DNA of 64,000 nucleotides from Dysgonomonas sp. UBA5412 (GTDB lineage Bacteria > Bacteroidota > Bacteroidia > Bacteroidales > Dysgonomonadaceae), in assembly GCA_002409595.1 (NCBI GenBank), contig DHNQ01000016.1:182246-246245 (forward strand), given 5' to 3'. Below, piece by piece: positions 34,079 through 43,508 of this stretch. Made by a program: the position numbers and the translations under genes. How positions within the stretch are numbered: position 1 is the stretch's first letter; each line of letters starts with the position of its first letter. The notes beneath the pieces are model-generated. The model was not told where the DNA came from, did not search any database, and worked only from the letters and a program-made list of their open reading frames with translations.

Positions 34079-35047
34079 TTATTTTTCCAGATACAAACGT
34101 CTCATTTTGACAACATCAACCTTCAACTCCTTTGTCAGAAAATCTTGAATAGAGCCATAATCTCTCTTCATTTGGTTGATGCCGGCTTGCAGAAACATAC
34201 GCTTGACTGTAAAGATAGATTCTGCTCTCGGATACCGGGCAATGAAGGCATCGTACTTATCACTCAAATACACTTTAGACATAAGGTAATCTTCCATAAC
34301 GGTAGCTTCATCAACACCTAAGGCAAATAAGACTAAAGCTGCTGCCATTCCGGCACGGTCTTTTCCTGCAGAACAATGAAAGATAAGAGGAGCACTCAGG
34401 TTATTTTGTACGATTGCAAAAAATATGCGGAAAGCTCTCACACAAGCAGGATCACTCACAAGCAGTCGATTCATATGCTTCATGTGCGAATCAATATTTG
34501 TTTTCAAGAGATTAGCTTGTATTCCCTCGCTACTTAAGTTTCCCGGAGTGATGGTAATAGGATATGCAAATTGAACGGTATCGGGTAATTTATCAGGAGA
34601 GCGGCGTGCTTCATTTTGGGCTCTGAAGTCTATTACCGAGGTTATAGGGATACTGGATAGATATTTGACATCGTCTTCTGTCAGATTAGACAATTCATCA
34701 GCTCTGAAAAGTTTACCCCATTTAACCGATCGTCCTTCAGAGTTTTTAATTCCGCCCAAATCGCGAAAATTATATCCTCCAGCCATCGGTAAATGCTTCT
34801 CGGCAAACACCAGCTTATCTTTGCCACAATGCAATTCGAAATATATTCGAATAGAGGTACTGACTTTCAACGGGAAAAGGCCACTTCCATTACCCGTCAG
34901 TATAGGTACAGATAAGTTTATAGTCTCGATAGAGCTACCGGCATACAAAGACCAATTACCCTCAGCCTCAAGACTAAGTGTGGCTTCTTTAGTATATTTC
35001 TCCCTTATAATCTGAGCTCTTACAATAGCCTTATTCATTCTTAACAA
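34079..35047 (-). CDS. Tyrosine-protein phosphatase (Y_phosphatase3 type), catalytically intact
   Basis: A 322-residue protein without an obvious signal peptide. An N-terminal beta domain of about 95 residues precedes the phosphatase domain starting at YNFRDLGGIKNSEGR, with WGKLFRADELS, then the P-loop FHCSAGKDRAGM with nucleophile Cys225 and the phosphate-binding Arg intact. EDYLMSKVYLSD is the typical following helix. This family covers bacterial tyrosine/serine or phosphoinositide-type phosphatases such as LipA and MptpB. Substrate unknown. It is divergent from a related but degenerate lipoprotein at 35268. A second in-frame Met lies at 35038. Confidence 0.9.
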   Translation of the reverse strand: MLRMNKAIVRAQIIREKYTKEATLSLEAEGNWSLYAGSSIETINLSVPILTGNGSGLFPLKVSTSIRIYFELHCGKDKLVFAEKHLPMAGGYNFRDLGGIKNSEGRSVKWGKLFRADELSNLTEDDVKYLSSIPITSVIDFRAQNEARRSPDKLPDTVQFAYPITITPGNLSSEGIQANLLKTNIDSHMKHMNRLLVSDPACVRAFRIFFAIVQNNLSAPLIFHCSAGKDRAGMAAALVLFALGVDEATVMEDYLMSKVYLSDKYDAFIARYPRAESIFTVKRMFLQAGINQMKRDYGSIQDFLTKELKVDVVKMRRLYLEK

Positions 35048-35101
35048 TCTATAACCCGACGATTTCCTTCGTTTATTCTATCATATGTTATTAAAGCACA
35101 G

Positions 35102-35109
35102 CAAATATA
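35102..35109 (-). promoter_or_regulatory. -7 box for the active phosphatase gene
   Basis: Minus strand TATATTTG, 55 bases upstream of the start at 35047, in the shared 220-base region between the divergent phosphatase genes. No clear -33 box. Confidence 0.4.
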
Positions 35110-35267
35110 CATATTTAGTTCGTATTTCTTATGCTATATCAGTAAAAGCATTAAGTGTGAAAAAAAGGTAAATCTTTGCAAAAAGAACTGATCTTATTGA
35201 AAAACAAGCACTACTAATGTATCTTTGTTTATACAGCAACTTTGGTAAACAGATACTTAATCAGGAA

Positions 35268-36329
35268 ATGAAACTCAAACTTTTTGTATACATAACAGGA
35301 TTAATTACTTTATATAACTGCTCGTCAAAACCGTCTATAACCGCATTGTGTGAAATGGACAAGAAGGGAAATTATATTTTAAAATGGGAAATATATCCTG
35401 AAATAGAGAATACTCCTCTCGACATATATATATCGGACAATGATAGCATTTTTCCGTCAGAACCTAGTATGACCACAAATTCGAATGAATATATTGCCAT
35501 CGTAAAGAATAACGGATCGGAGTATCCCGAAAAGAGAAAATATTTCCGACTCAAAGTTGCAGGTACTGTATCTGAGCCTATTTCGAACAGATTTTTCGAA
35601 ATGGATAGCATCCAGAATTTCAGGGACATTGGTGGATATATGACCAACGATCATCGTTGCATCCGTTGGGGTAAATTATTCAGATCAGGTAGTTTTTTAC
35701 GGATGACAGATTATGACAGTTCTGAAATAAGTAATCTGGGGGTGAAGACAATCATAGATCTAAGATCTACCGATATAAAGGAGAAGAAGCAGTCAAAAGT
35801 ATCAGAATTGAATAACATTCGCATACCAATATCCATAAAGGGATATAGCTCTATTTCTCAGAAGGTGATAGATGGACAGTTTCTGAGAGGTGATGCAATT
35901 ATATACACTCAAGATACATATAAAGACATAGTAAATAATTTTGCATCTGGGTATGCCGCATTTTTCGACTATCTGTGTGACGAGAATAATTATCCTATTA
36001 TTTTCAATTGTTTCCTAGGAAAAGATCAAAGTGGGCTGGCCACATACTTTCTTATGCGAGCATTAGATGTTCCAATGGATGTAATAGAAGATGACTATAT
36101 GAATTCTAGTATAGGCATAGACCGATCTAAACTGATAAAGGATGCCGACAGCCTTTCTGAATCGCGACAAGAAGCCTTGACTATGCTAACTAAAACCGAT
36201 CTGGCCTATCTTAAATATGGAATATCTTGTATGAGAGAAAAAAGTGGTTCGGTAGAAGATTATATGCTAAAAGAATTAAAGTTAACTCCGGACAAAAGAA
36301 AAAAATTGAGGGATATTCTATTACACTAA
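35268..36329 (+). CDS. Lipoprotein with degenerate tyrosine-phosphatase domain (probable pseudophosphatase)
   Basis: I choose the Met at 35268 because MKLKLFVYITGLITLYNCSS is a lipoprotein signal. The mature protein has the same plan as its divergent neighbour: an N-terminal beta domain, then QNFRDIGGYMTNDHR, RWGKLFRSGSF, LGVKTIIDLRS and EDDYMNSSIGID. In the P-loop, however, the usual His is Asn, and FNCFLGKDQSG replaces HCSAGKDRAG, so the essential Arg is Gln254 while Cys248 remains. Catalysis should be weak or absent; a binding or regulatory role on the periplasmic side is inferred. It is intact, without frameshift, which argues for a kept function. Confidence 0.88.
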   Translation: MKLKLFVYITGLITLYNCSSKPSITALCEMDKKGNYILKWEIYPEIENTPLDIYISDNDSIFPSEPSMTTNSNEYIAIVKNNGSEYPEKRKYFRLKVAGTVSEPISNRFFEMDSIQNFRDIGGYMTNDHRCIRWGKLFRSGSFLRMTDYDSSEISNLGVKTIIDLRSTDIKEKKQSKVSELNNIRIPISIKGYSSISQKVIDGQFLRGDAIIYTQDTYKDIVNNFASGYAAFFDYLCDENNYPIIFNCFLGKDQSGLATYFLMRALDVPMDVIEDDYMNSSIGIDRSKLIKDADSLSESRQEALTMLTKTDLAYLKYGISCMREKSGSVEDYMLKELKLTPDKRKKLRDILLH

Positions 36330-36348
36330 TCCCTCAGTATTTTTATTC
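36306..36348 (+). terminator. Terminator overlapping the end of the pseudophosphatase gene
   Basis: Arms TGAGGGAT (36307-36314) and ATCCCTCA (36329-36336), followed by GTATTTTTATTCTT. The left arm lies in the last codons of the gene and the right arm begins at its stop codon. Confidence 0.7.
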
Positions 36349-36369
36349 TTTACAAGATACATAAGCTTA

Positions 36370-39300
36370 TTACTTTTCTTTTTTCTCCTCAGGAGGAGAA
36401 ATCATCGGCTGCTTATTAGTGTTCACTTGAGTAGAATCTGATGGTTGCTTTTCGGGCTTCTCTTGCTCCGCATCACCATCAGCTGTTTTAGTAGCATTCG
36501 GTGTTTGATTTCTACGGAATCGTCTTGGCTTGAACGATTGGAATAAACGTTTCAATGTTGCAGCTTCTTTACTGTACACAATCCCTACACCCTGAGTATA
36601 CAATGCCTGACGGTAATATTGATCATTAGTGTGGCTGTAAGCTTTAAGCGTCCACATGGAATTTAATTGATATTCCAAGTCGAAGTCTCCAATAAAGGTT
36701 GCATTCGCATTTGCAGAAGAAGTCTGATCCGAATGATACCCTAGATTCGTTTTCACAAGCAATTTATCATCAAAGAATTTACGAGATACGTTTACACTCA
36801 TATCCATATCAGACAAAGTACCGTCGTTCGATTCCACATTCGCTCCTATCTGCCATTTATCACCCAGCACATTTCCCATCAATGAGGTCAATCCCGAAGA
36901 AAGAGCTCCTGAAGCAATACCCGTCCACAGCCCGTCTCCGAAGTTTGCACCGCCACCGCCAGAACTAGGGTAGAATGATCCCATAGCCACAAGATATGCA
37001 AATTGCCGAACCTTCACTTCTTCGGTACTAATAAGGCTATTTACCTTCGCTCGTACATCATCCGGAACATCAACAAGATTTATATCATAAGTAACATTCA
37101 TTTTATCCATATTTCCACTAATACCCAACATACAGTCTACCTGTACTTTGGTCGGAATATTCTCTGCTGAGAAGCTTGCATCGAGCGTCTTCAAATCCGC
37201 TTTGACCCGCCTAAAGGCAGTGATATCAAACTTAGTTCTGAGCGGATCGCCAATAAAATAAAGCTTACTACCATCTTTAATACTAAAGTTGAGCTTCTTT
37301 ATATTTTGTAAGTTGAGCTTCACACTCCCATCCGTCAAAGAGTAATCTCCAAAAGCCGACATATTATCATTCTGAAGATCATAACTGAAATTTATAGACC
37401 CACTACCCTTCGCCTGCATTTCGTCTCCCGTCTGAGGGTCGATAACTATCCCGATTGCCAGATCTGGTGTAACATCCAGTTTCACGTTTAGTTTCAGTGG
37501 CAATGGCTGCTCACTAGCTCGTTTGGCCGCCTCTTTCAACGATTTTTGCAATTTTTCTTCTGGTACATTAATATAAACCACACTCTTATAGTCTACAGCC
37601 TCGGAACGTTGTGGCAATAAAATATTAAGGGTCGAATTCTTCTCATTCCTCACCTGCATATTCATATTTATACCATTATCGTCTCCATCAATACTTACTG
37701 TACCGGAAGCAAATACCCGTCCGTAGAATAAGCTATCGGTACGATGTTCCGTATTGAGAGCCATCAATTTATTCATTCGCATATTCAAGCGATACTTCAT
37801 ATTCTCGAAATTCTTATGCGTAACAGTTGCATTTACATTAGCTGTGTTACCCATTTCATCTTTGAGAGTAAGATTGTCAAAGCCGATCTTATCAGGACTG
37901 ATCCGTATTGTATCAGAAATAGTATAAACCACATTTGTATAATCTATCCCAACCTGCATATCGTTAAATCCGAGAAACCCTCTTACCAAAGGAGCTTTGC
38001 TACTTCCTTCTATCATAAGATTGGAACTGATAGACCCGGCTACCTTATTAAGCATTGTGGCTGCGAAGGGTTGAATCCAACCCAAAGGCATTTTTTCCAT
38101 GCGCAATTGCAGATCCAAAGAGTCTTGATTGGTATAAACAGTTCCATCCAATTCGGCAAAAGTCTGATCTTTATATATGAGATCGGCTTCCATCAAAACA
38201 CCTCCGTAATCATTACTCCACTGACTTTCGAGACTCATTGTTCCCAAAGTATCACTAAAGACAACTATATCTGCGATCTTAAATTCTCGGGTATAAAGTT
38301 CAGGGCGATCGAGTAAATTTGTTAATAATACATTACCATGCACCTGTCCCCGTATATTATTCACATCGAATGCGGACAAAAGTTCTCCTATTTCGGCATG
38401 GTCAAAATACAAGCGTAAACTATCCGTCTTTTCGGGAGAAATAACCCCATCAAGATTAAAATAAGGCTTCTTATTTACAGCCAATCCCAGATTATGAATT
38501 TCAGTTCGTTGCCCCTCGTTCAGTATATCTGCCGGTAGGAAGTTTAATGCTAACTTCCCAACATTTACATCTGAAGGTGTAACTTTCAGAGACGACACTA
38601 ATTCATTCTTTTCGTTTCGGCTAAAATGAGCCAAAGCTTCTAAATGACCATTTATATTTATACTCGCACTATCACTGTTAACCTTTACTGAAGAATAAAT
38701 ATTATTATTTGCCCCATTAACGTTCATCGACAGATTATAGCGTCCTTGTTCCATCAATACCCCACTGGCAAGAATAATATTGAAAGCTGAGTCCTGATTT
38801 GCTACATCAAGAGTTGTATTCCTTACATTATATTCGCCAAAACGCATATGAGGGATATTCCCTTTTATCAATAGCTTCTTATCAATGGTGCTAATCTGCC
38901 CTTCAATTCTTGCATTGCTGATAATATCTAACGGCAAAGCAAATATATTACCCAATTCTTCAGTATTATTGGCCGTTATATCAAAAGTAAAATCATTCTG
39001 ATCCTTTTTCCGATATTTCTTCATTTGAAATATATCCGGCAAGTAACTATTCATCAGATTAGAGAACTCATCGGCAAATGTCATAAACGAATATTGCCCC
39101 ATTATTTTTGCAGAAAGGAGCGAAGAGGTAAATTCAATAAATTTACTCTTATCATTGTCATTTCGTCCCGATTGGAGAGTAAATGATCCCGGGGCAAAAT
39201 TAAAATTATCGTCATGCAGATCAAGACTATCTATTTTTACTGTTCCAACGATATTATCAATATCCAACCCTTTGATGCTTCCATTCAAAGCCATGGTCAG

Positions 39301-40965
39301 ACGAGGATTAACCCAATCTTCATTCTTATAAAAATGGTCGATATGTAAAGAGTCAATTCTAAGCCTTACATTGATATCAGGCACTTTAGCCTGCGACATG
39401 CTTGCATCCGCATATATTTTTCCTATTTTCCAGTCAGCTTTTGCAGTCAAACCCATTTTTGAAGCATTATAAAATGCCTCGAAAGGAATATTTGATATTG
39501 TTTCTTTCTCATATTGCAAAGCCTCTAAATTACCAAGTAAACGAGCTGACAGAGACTCTTTGTCGCTTTGGCTTGCTTTCAGATTAACATTAGCAGTCAG
39601 ATTGCCTAAACCCGAATCGCCCCCCAATAATTTTCCCAGTCCAAAATTTCGGGTTTTTAGTCCCGCCATCACACTAAAGTTAGTAAAAGTCGTATCCACA
39701 GAACCGACAGCAACAAGAGAAAGAAGCCCCTGCCTACACCAAGCCTCAGCATCTAGTTTAAATTTACTCAATTGTCCGGCAATTTTCCCCTTCAAGAAAA
39801 TATCGCCCATTGTATTCATAATATCCGGAGCAACGAACGTCGAATCGCCAAGCTTTGCCAAGTCTGAAATCGCAGTAGGCGAAGCCTTCAACTTGTCGAT
39901 AGACAAATTGATATTGGAATTTCCATATTTCTCATAGCTGGCTAAACTAGCACTACCGTCTAATACAAAATCTTCTCCATAAGTAAGGTTTACCCTTTCG
40001 ATACTAACTTCCGGTAAAGTACCTGAAATACGGGTAGTCAATCCGATCTTATTTTTCAAGAACTTGAGATTAGGAAGAAAAGCCATCAAATCTTCGGGCA
40101 AAAGGGATGTATCGTCCGTTTCCAACTCAAATGTATTGTCAGACAAATTATATTTTGCTTTCGATACTATCATATGAGAATTTGGAAGATTCAGAGAAAG
40201 ATCGTCCAACCAAAGTTGTGAATTTTGGGAGAGTAAATGTCCTTTCAGATTTTTTATTTCAACATTAGAACGCTCTTTTGCCGAAAGGTTATTCAACACA
40301 ATATCGAATTTGTCGGCATCTATGGAATTCAAATCAAGATTTGCAGTCAGATCATACAACGCGATATGTGAAGCATTAAAAATATGGGGGGTAATGGAAT
40401 CAGACCATACATCATAATTTAATCGCCCTCGTTTAAGGTCAATATCCTGAATAACTATATTCAACGAGCTTTTAGTTGTATCTACCTTAGTCGTATCATC
40501 GCTGGCAAAGGTGTCGATGATAAACTGAAAGTTGAAGTCGCTAATACTATCTTTAGAGTTTACATTGATAACAAAGTCGTCGAGAGAAATACCGGTTATT
40601 TCTAACGTATTATTTCTTATCAACTCCCATGGGGCTAAAGAAACATCTAACGATCGGGCATAGAGTAAGGTGTCTTTTGCCTGATCTTCTATATAGATGC
40701 CTTTAAGAGAAACATTATTAAACAATCGCAGTCTGACTTCATCTATCGAAACTTCCGTTTTCATCGTCGTTTTCAACTTATCGACAGCAAAGTCAACAGC
40801 CTTCTGCTGAACAAAAGGAATGGAAAGCAGAACATACAGAAGCACATTTAGCCCAATTATAGTAAGGACTAAATAGAGTAAAAATTTGAAAAGTCTTTTT
40901 ATCAGACTTTTTCGAGGTGGTACATTTTGCTCCGTTGGTTCTTTTATCGGTTCTTTCTCTTCCAT
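36370..40965 (-). CDS. tamB: Translocation/assembly module TamB-like protein
   Basis: A very large (1531-residue) AsmA/TamB-family protein. One N-terminal membrane helix (LFKFLLYLVLTIIGLNVLLYV) anchors it in the inner membrane. The long repetitive beta region should form the hydrophobic groove that spans the periplasm. The conserved DUF490/TamB domain occupies about residues 1080-1450, with TGDEMQAKGSGSINFSYDLQ and GDPLRTKFDITAFRRVKADL. The tail after residue 1480 is charged and disordered (Gln, Lys, Pro, Glu). It is implicated in outer-membrane protein assembly or bulk phospholipid transport. No tamA/BamA-like gene is next to it; the ArsC-like gene is 10 bases upstream and probably in the same transcript. 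Confidence 0.93.
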   Translation of the reverse strand: MEEKEPIKEPTEQNVPPRKSLIKRLFKFLLYLVLTIIGLNVLLYVLLSIPFVQQKAVDFAVDKLKTTMKTEVSIDEVRLRLFNNVSLKGIYIEDQAKDTLLYARSLDVSLAPWELIRNNTLEITGISLDDFVINVNSKDSISDFNFQFIIDTFASDDTTKVDTTKSSLNIVIQDIDLKRGRLNYDVWSDSITPHIFNASHIALYDLTANLDLNSIDADKFDIVLNNLSAKERSNVEIKNLKGHLLSQNSQLWLDDLSLNLPNSHMIVSKAKYNLSDNTFELETDDTSLLPEDLMAFLPNLKFLKNKIGLTTRISGTLPEVSIERVNLTYGEDFVLDGSASLASYEKYGNSNINLSIDKLKASPTAISDLAKLGDSTFVAPDIMNTMGDIFLKGKIAGQLSKFKLDAEAWCRQGLLSLVAVGSVDTTFTNFSVMAGLKTRNFGLGKLLGGDSGLGNLTANVNLKASQSDKESLSARLLGNLEALQYEKETISNIPFEAFYNASKMGLTAKADWKIGKIYADASMSQAKVPDINVRLRIDSLHIDHFYKNEDWVNPRLTMALNGSIKGLDIDNIVGTVKIDSLDLHDDNFNFAPGSFTLQSGRNDNDKSKFIEFTSSLLSAKIMGQYSFMTFADEFSNLMNSYLPDIFQMKKYRKKDQNDFTFDITANNTEELGNIFALPLDIISNARIEGQISTIDKKLLIKGNIPHMRFGEYNVRNTTLDVANQDSAFNIILASGVLMEQGRYNLSMNVNGANNNIYSSVKVNSDSASININGHLEALAHFSRNEKNELVSSLKVTPSDVNVGKLALNFLPADILNEGQRTEIHNLGLAVNKKPYFNLDGVISPEKTDSLRLYFDHAEIGELLSAFDVNNIRGQVHGNVLLTNLLDRPELYTREFKIADIVVFSDTLGTMSLESQWSNDYGGVLMEADLIYKDQTFAELDGTVYTNQDSLDLQLRMEKMPLGWIQPFAATMLNKVAGSISSNLMIEGSSKAPLVRGFLGFNDMQVGIDYTNVVYTISDTIRISPDKIGFDNLTLKDEMGNTANVNATVTHKNFENMKYRLNMRMNKLMALNTEHRTDSLFYGRVFASGTVSIDGDDNGINMNMQVRNEKNSTLNILLPQRSEAVDYKSVVYINVPEEKLQKSLKEAAKRASEQPLPLKLNVKLDVTPDLAIGIVIDPQTGDEMQAKGSGSINFSYDLQNDNMSAFGDYSLTDGSVKLNLQNIKKLNFSIKDGSKLYFIGDPLRTKFDITAFRRVKADLKTLDASFSAENIPTKVQVDCMLGISGNMDKMNVTYDINLVDVPDDVRAKVNSLISTEEVKVRQFAYLVAMGSFYPSSGGGGANFGDGLWTGIASGALSSGLTSLMGNVLGDKWQIGANVESNDGTLSDMDMSVNVSRKFFDDKLLVKTNLGYHSDQTSSANANATFIGDFDLEYQLNSMWTLKAYSHTNDQYYRQALYTQGVGIVYSKEAATLKRLFQSFKPRRFRRNQTPNATKTADGDAEQEKPEKQPSDSTQVNTNKQPMISPPEEKKEK

Positions 40966-40975
40966 ACAGAAATTA

Positions 40976-41335
40976 TTATTTCAATTTCTCGTTCCATTCG
41001 GCTTCATTGAAGCCTACAAGTACATCGTTGTCCGCAACCACAATCGGTCGCTTTACAACCATACCATCCGAAGCTAATGTATCAATCAATTCTGCCTCAG
41101 ATGCCGATTTAACCTTATCTTTCAGATTCTGTTCCTTATAGATACGCCCCGATGTATTAAAGAATTTCGAAATAGGCAGTCCGCTTTTTTTTATCCACTC
41201 CGACAATTCTTGTTTGGTAGGATTATCTTTCGTGATGTCGCGCTCTGCAATATCAATATTATTTTCTTTCAGCCATTTGGCTGCTTTTCGGCAAGTACTG
41301 CATTTGGGATATTGTAAGAATAGTTTTGTACTCAT
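40976..41335 (-). CDS. ArsC/Spx-family thioredoxin-fold protein
   Basis: A 119-residue protein with the redox CxxC in LFLQYPKCSTCRKAAKWL and the ArsC-family features ERDITKDNPTKQEL, the Arg in MVVKRPIVV and LVGFNEAEW. True ArsC arsenate reductases have a CX2CR or single Cys arrangement; this form is closest to Spx/MgsR/YffB. It lacks neighbours of an ars operon, so arsenate reduction is unlikely and a thiol-dependent role is more plausible. It starts the unit that includes tamB. Confidence 0.9.
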   Translation of the reverse strand: MSTKLFLQYPKCSTCRKAAKWLKENNIDIAERDITKDNPTKQELSEWIKKSGLPISKFFNTSGRIYKEQNLKDKVKSASEAELIDTLASDGMVVKRPIVVADNDVLVGFNEAEWNEKLK

Positions 41336-41367
41336 AAATATGAAATTTCTTTGAATATTTATTATTG

Positions 41368-41375
41368 CAAAATTA
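41368..41375 (-). promoter_or_regulatory. -7 box for the ArsC/Spx-like gene and tamB
   Basis: Minus strand TAATTTTG, 32 bases before the start at 41335. No clear -33 box. It is divergent from the yicC promoter. Confidence 0.45.
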
Positions 41376-41423
41376 AAGAATTACTACAGATTAACGCTGT
41401 TTTAGCATTTAAAGTTCTCAAAA

Positions 41424-41457
41424 TTTAGGCATAGCGCACAATATTTGTTTATTTTTG
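41424..41457 (+). promoter_or_regulatory. Promoter of the yicC-gmk-nadD operon
   Basis: TTTA near 41424-41428 and TATTTTTG at 41450-41457 have the right spacing of about 20-22 bases. The -7 box is exact and ends 23 bases before the Met at 41481. This rules out the in-frame Met at 41445, which lies within the promoter. Confidence 0.6.
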
Positions 41458-41480
41458 TGTTTAAAACTAAAAAGTACAGC

Positions 41481-42353
41481 ATGATACAATCAATGACCGG
41501 CTTTGGAAAAGCAACGACCGAACTTAACAAAAGAAAGGTTACAGTCGAAATAAAATCTTTAAACAGTAAGCAACTCGACCTTTCGGTGCGTATGCCTAAT
41601 CTCTATAAAGAGCATGAAATGGAAATTCGCAATATGCTGTCCAGAGAATTAGAACGGGGAAAAGTGGATTTTCTTATCTATGTAGAAAACATCGGTGGCG
41701 AAACAGCAAATCAAATAAATCAGAATCTGCTGGAAGGATACTACAATCAGATAATGGAATCGTCTAAAAAGTTGGGCATTGCTCCCCCGTCCGATTGGTT
41801 TCAAACTTTACTCCGTATGCCCGATGTATTAAAATATGAAGCATTGGAAGCCGACGAAAATGAGTGGAGTGCTGTAAAAAGTGCAATAGAAGAGGCTAAA
41901 AAGCAACTTTTATCATTCCGTAAACAAGAGGGAAGTATGCTTCAAAACTTGTTTGAAGAAAAAATTGCCAGCATATCTTCATTATTAAATGAAATAGAGC
42001 CATACGAGGCAGAACGCGTAGACAAGGTGAAAACCCGAATAACAGAGGCTTTGCAAAAGATAGAAGATTTCGATTATGATAAAAACCGTTTCGAGCAAGA
42101 AATGATATATTATATCGAGAAATTGGACATCAACGAAGAAAAGACCCGTTTAGCCAACCACCTGAGCTACTTCCTAGAAACGATGAAAGCCGGAAGCGGA
42201 CAGGGTAAAAAACTTGGATTCATCTCTCAGGAAATGGGACGCGAAATAAACACAATGGGCTCTAAGTCTAACCATGCCGAAATGCAACAAATAGTAGTGC
42301 GCATGAAGGATGAGCTAGAGCAAATAAAAGAGCAGGTACTGAACGTATTATAA
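41481..42353 (+). CDS. YicC family endoribonuclease
   Basis: A 290-residue protein from the start MIQSMTGFGKATTE, the invariant beginning of the family. The N-terminal domain (VEIKSLNSKQLDLSVRMPN) and the C-terminal DUF1732 domain (EEKTRLANHLSYFLETMKAG, GKKLGFISQEMGREINTMGS) are both present. YicC proteins are hexameric RNases that affect small RNA stability in E. coli. The upstream Met at 41445 lies inside the promoter. gmk follows after 8 bases, an old and widespread gene pairing. Confidence 0.93.
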   Translation: MIQSMTGFGKATTELNKRKVTVEIKSLNSKQLDLSVRMPNLYKEHEMEIRNMLSRELERGKVDFLIYVENIGGETANQINQNLLEGYYNQIMESSKKLGIAPPSDWFQTLLRMPDVLKYEALEADENEWSAVKSAIEEAKKQLLSFRKQEGSMLQNLFEEKIASISSLLNEIEPYEAERVDKVKTRITEALQKIEDFDYDKNRFEQEMIYYIEKLDINEEKTRLANHLSYFLETMKAGSGQGKKLGFISQEMGREINTMGSKSNHAEMQQIVVRMKDELEQIKEQVLNVL

Positions 42354-42361
42354 TAATAAAG

Positions 42362-42925
42362 ATGGGTAAATTAATTATTTTCTCTGCTCCATCCGGAGCG
42401 GGCAAATCGACTATAATCAATTATTTGCTATCGCAAAATCTGAATCTTAATTTCTCCATATCTGCCACTAGCCGTGAGCCAAGGGGCGAAGAAAAGCATG
42501 GCATAGAATACTATTTCCATTCACCCGAAGAATTCAGGCAGAAAATAAGTAACGACGAATTCTTAGAATATGAAGAGGTATATAAAGATAAATTTTACGG
42601 GACGCTAAAGTCGGAAGTAGACCGCATATTTAAAGCCGGAGGAAACGTTATATTTGATGTCGATGTCGTGGGCGGATGTAATATAAAGAAATATTATGGA
42701 GACAAGGCTCTATCCATTTTTGTAGAACCGCCATCCATAGACGAATTGCGCAACCGTTTGGTAAAAAGAGGTACAGATTCGCCTGAGGTTATAGAATCGC
42801 GAATAGCCAAGGCTGAATTCGAAATGACATTCGCGCCTCAGTTCGATATCGTTATACGCAACGAAAACTTGGAAGACGCAAAAGCAAAGGTGCTAAAATT
42901 AGTAAAAGATTTTCTTGAAAAATGA
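42362..42925 (+). CDS. gmk: Guanylate kinase
   Basis: A 187-residue guanylate kinase. P-loop FSAPSGAGKSTII at the N-terminus, GMP-binding ATSREPRGEEKHGIEYYF and EYEEVYKDKFYGTLK, and the lid region LVKRGTDSPEVIESRIAKA. It converts GMP to GDP. Its stop overlaps the nadD start by four bases (ATGA), implying coupled translation. Confidence 0.98.
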   Translation: MGKLIIFSAPSGAGKSTIINYLLSQNLNLNFSISATSREPRGEEKHGIEYYFHSPEEFRQKISNDEFLEYEEVYKDKFYGTLKSEVDRIFKAGGNVIFDVDVVGGCNIKKYYGDKALSIFVEPPSIDELRNRLVKRGTDSPEVIESRIAKAEFEMTFAPQFDIVIRNENLEDAKAKVLKLVKDFLEK

Positions 42926-43500
42926 ATATAGGAATTTTCTCCGGATCATTCAACCCTATCCACATAGGACATCTGATATTGGCAAATTACATAGTAGAAT
43001 TTACCGAAATAGAGGAAATTTGGTTTCTAGTGAGTCCACACAATCCGTTAAAGTCGGAGGGTGAACTTATCGACGAAAATATTCGGCTGCAAATGACAGA
43101 GATGGCTCTAAAAGAGTATAAAAAAGTAAAAACATGCGATTTCGAGTTTTCAATGCCCCGTCCATCTTACACAATTGACACACTGAACGCTTTACAAGCA
43201 AAATATCCACAGCATAAATTCACGCTTATTATAGGTGGTGATAACTGGAATGTATTTGAAAGTTGGCGTGAATATGACAAAATACTCGAAAACTACAATC
43301 TTAAAGTTTATCCACGCTTAGGATACCGCATAAGTATTCCATCTAAACTAAAAGACAAGGTAGAGGCTTTAGATTCGCCAATTATCGAGATTTCATCGAC
43401 ATTTATCAGAGAGGCTATTGCCGAAGGCAAAAATGTAAAAGCATTTCTCCCTGACGAAGTATATGAATATATTTTAAGAAATAATTTATATAAAAATTAG
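42922..43500 (+). CDS. nadD: Nicotinate-nucleotide adenylyltransferase
   Basis: A 192-residue nucleotidyltransferase. FSGSFNPIHIGHLILANY carries the HxGH motif, FTLIIGGDNWNVFESW the central binding segment, and ISSTFIREAIAEGKN the ISSTxIR motif. It adenylates nicotinate mononucleotide in NAD synthesis. It is the third gene of the yicC-gmk-nadD operon and is followed after 8 bases by the M24 peptidase gene. Confidence 0.97.
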   Translation: MNIGIFSGSFNPIHIGHLILANYIVEFTEIEEIWFLVSPHNPLKSEGELIDENIRLQMTEMALKEYKKVKTCDFEFSMPRPSYTIDTLNALQAKYPQHKFTLIIGGDNWNVFESWREYDKILENYNLKVYPRLGYRISIPSKLKDKVEALDSPIIEISSTFIREAIAEGKNVKAFLPDEVYEYILRNNLYKN

Positions 43501-43508
43501 CTTACGAT

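Noticed and set aside
37744..38316. A 190-residue open frame antisense to tamB
   Set aside because: It is the shadow of a large, clearly coding gene, shows no domain, and no promoter box supports it.
40976..41335. Arsenate resistance
   Set aside because: The gene belongs to the ArsC fold but has a CxxC Spx/YffB-like motif and no ars neighbours.
41445..41480. Longer N-terminus for YicC from the upstream Met
   Set aside because: The -7 box TATTTTTG lies inside it and MIQSMTGFGK is the invariant family start.
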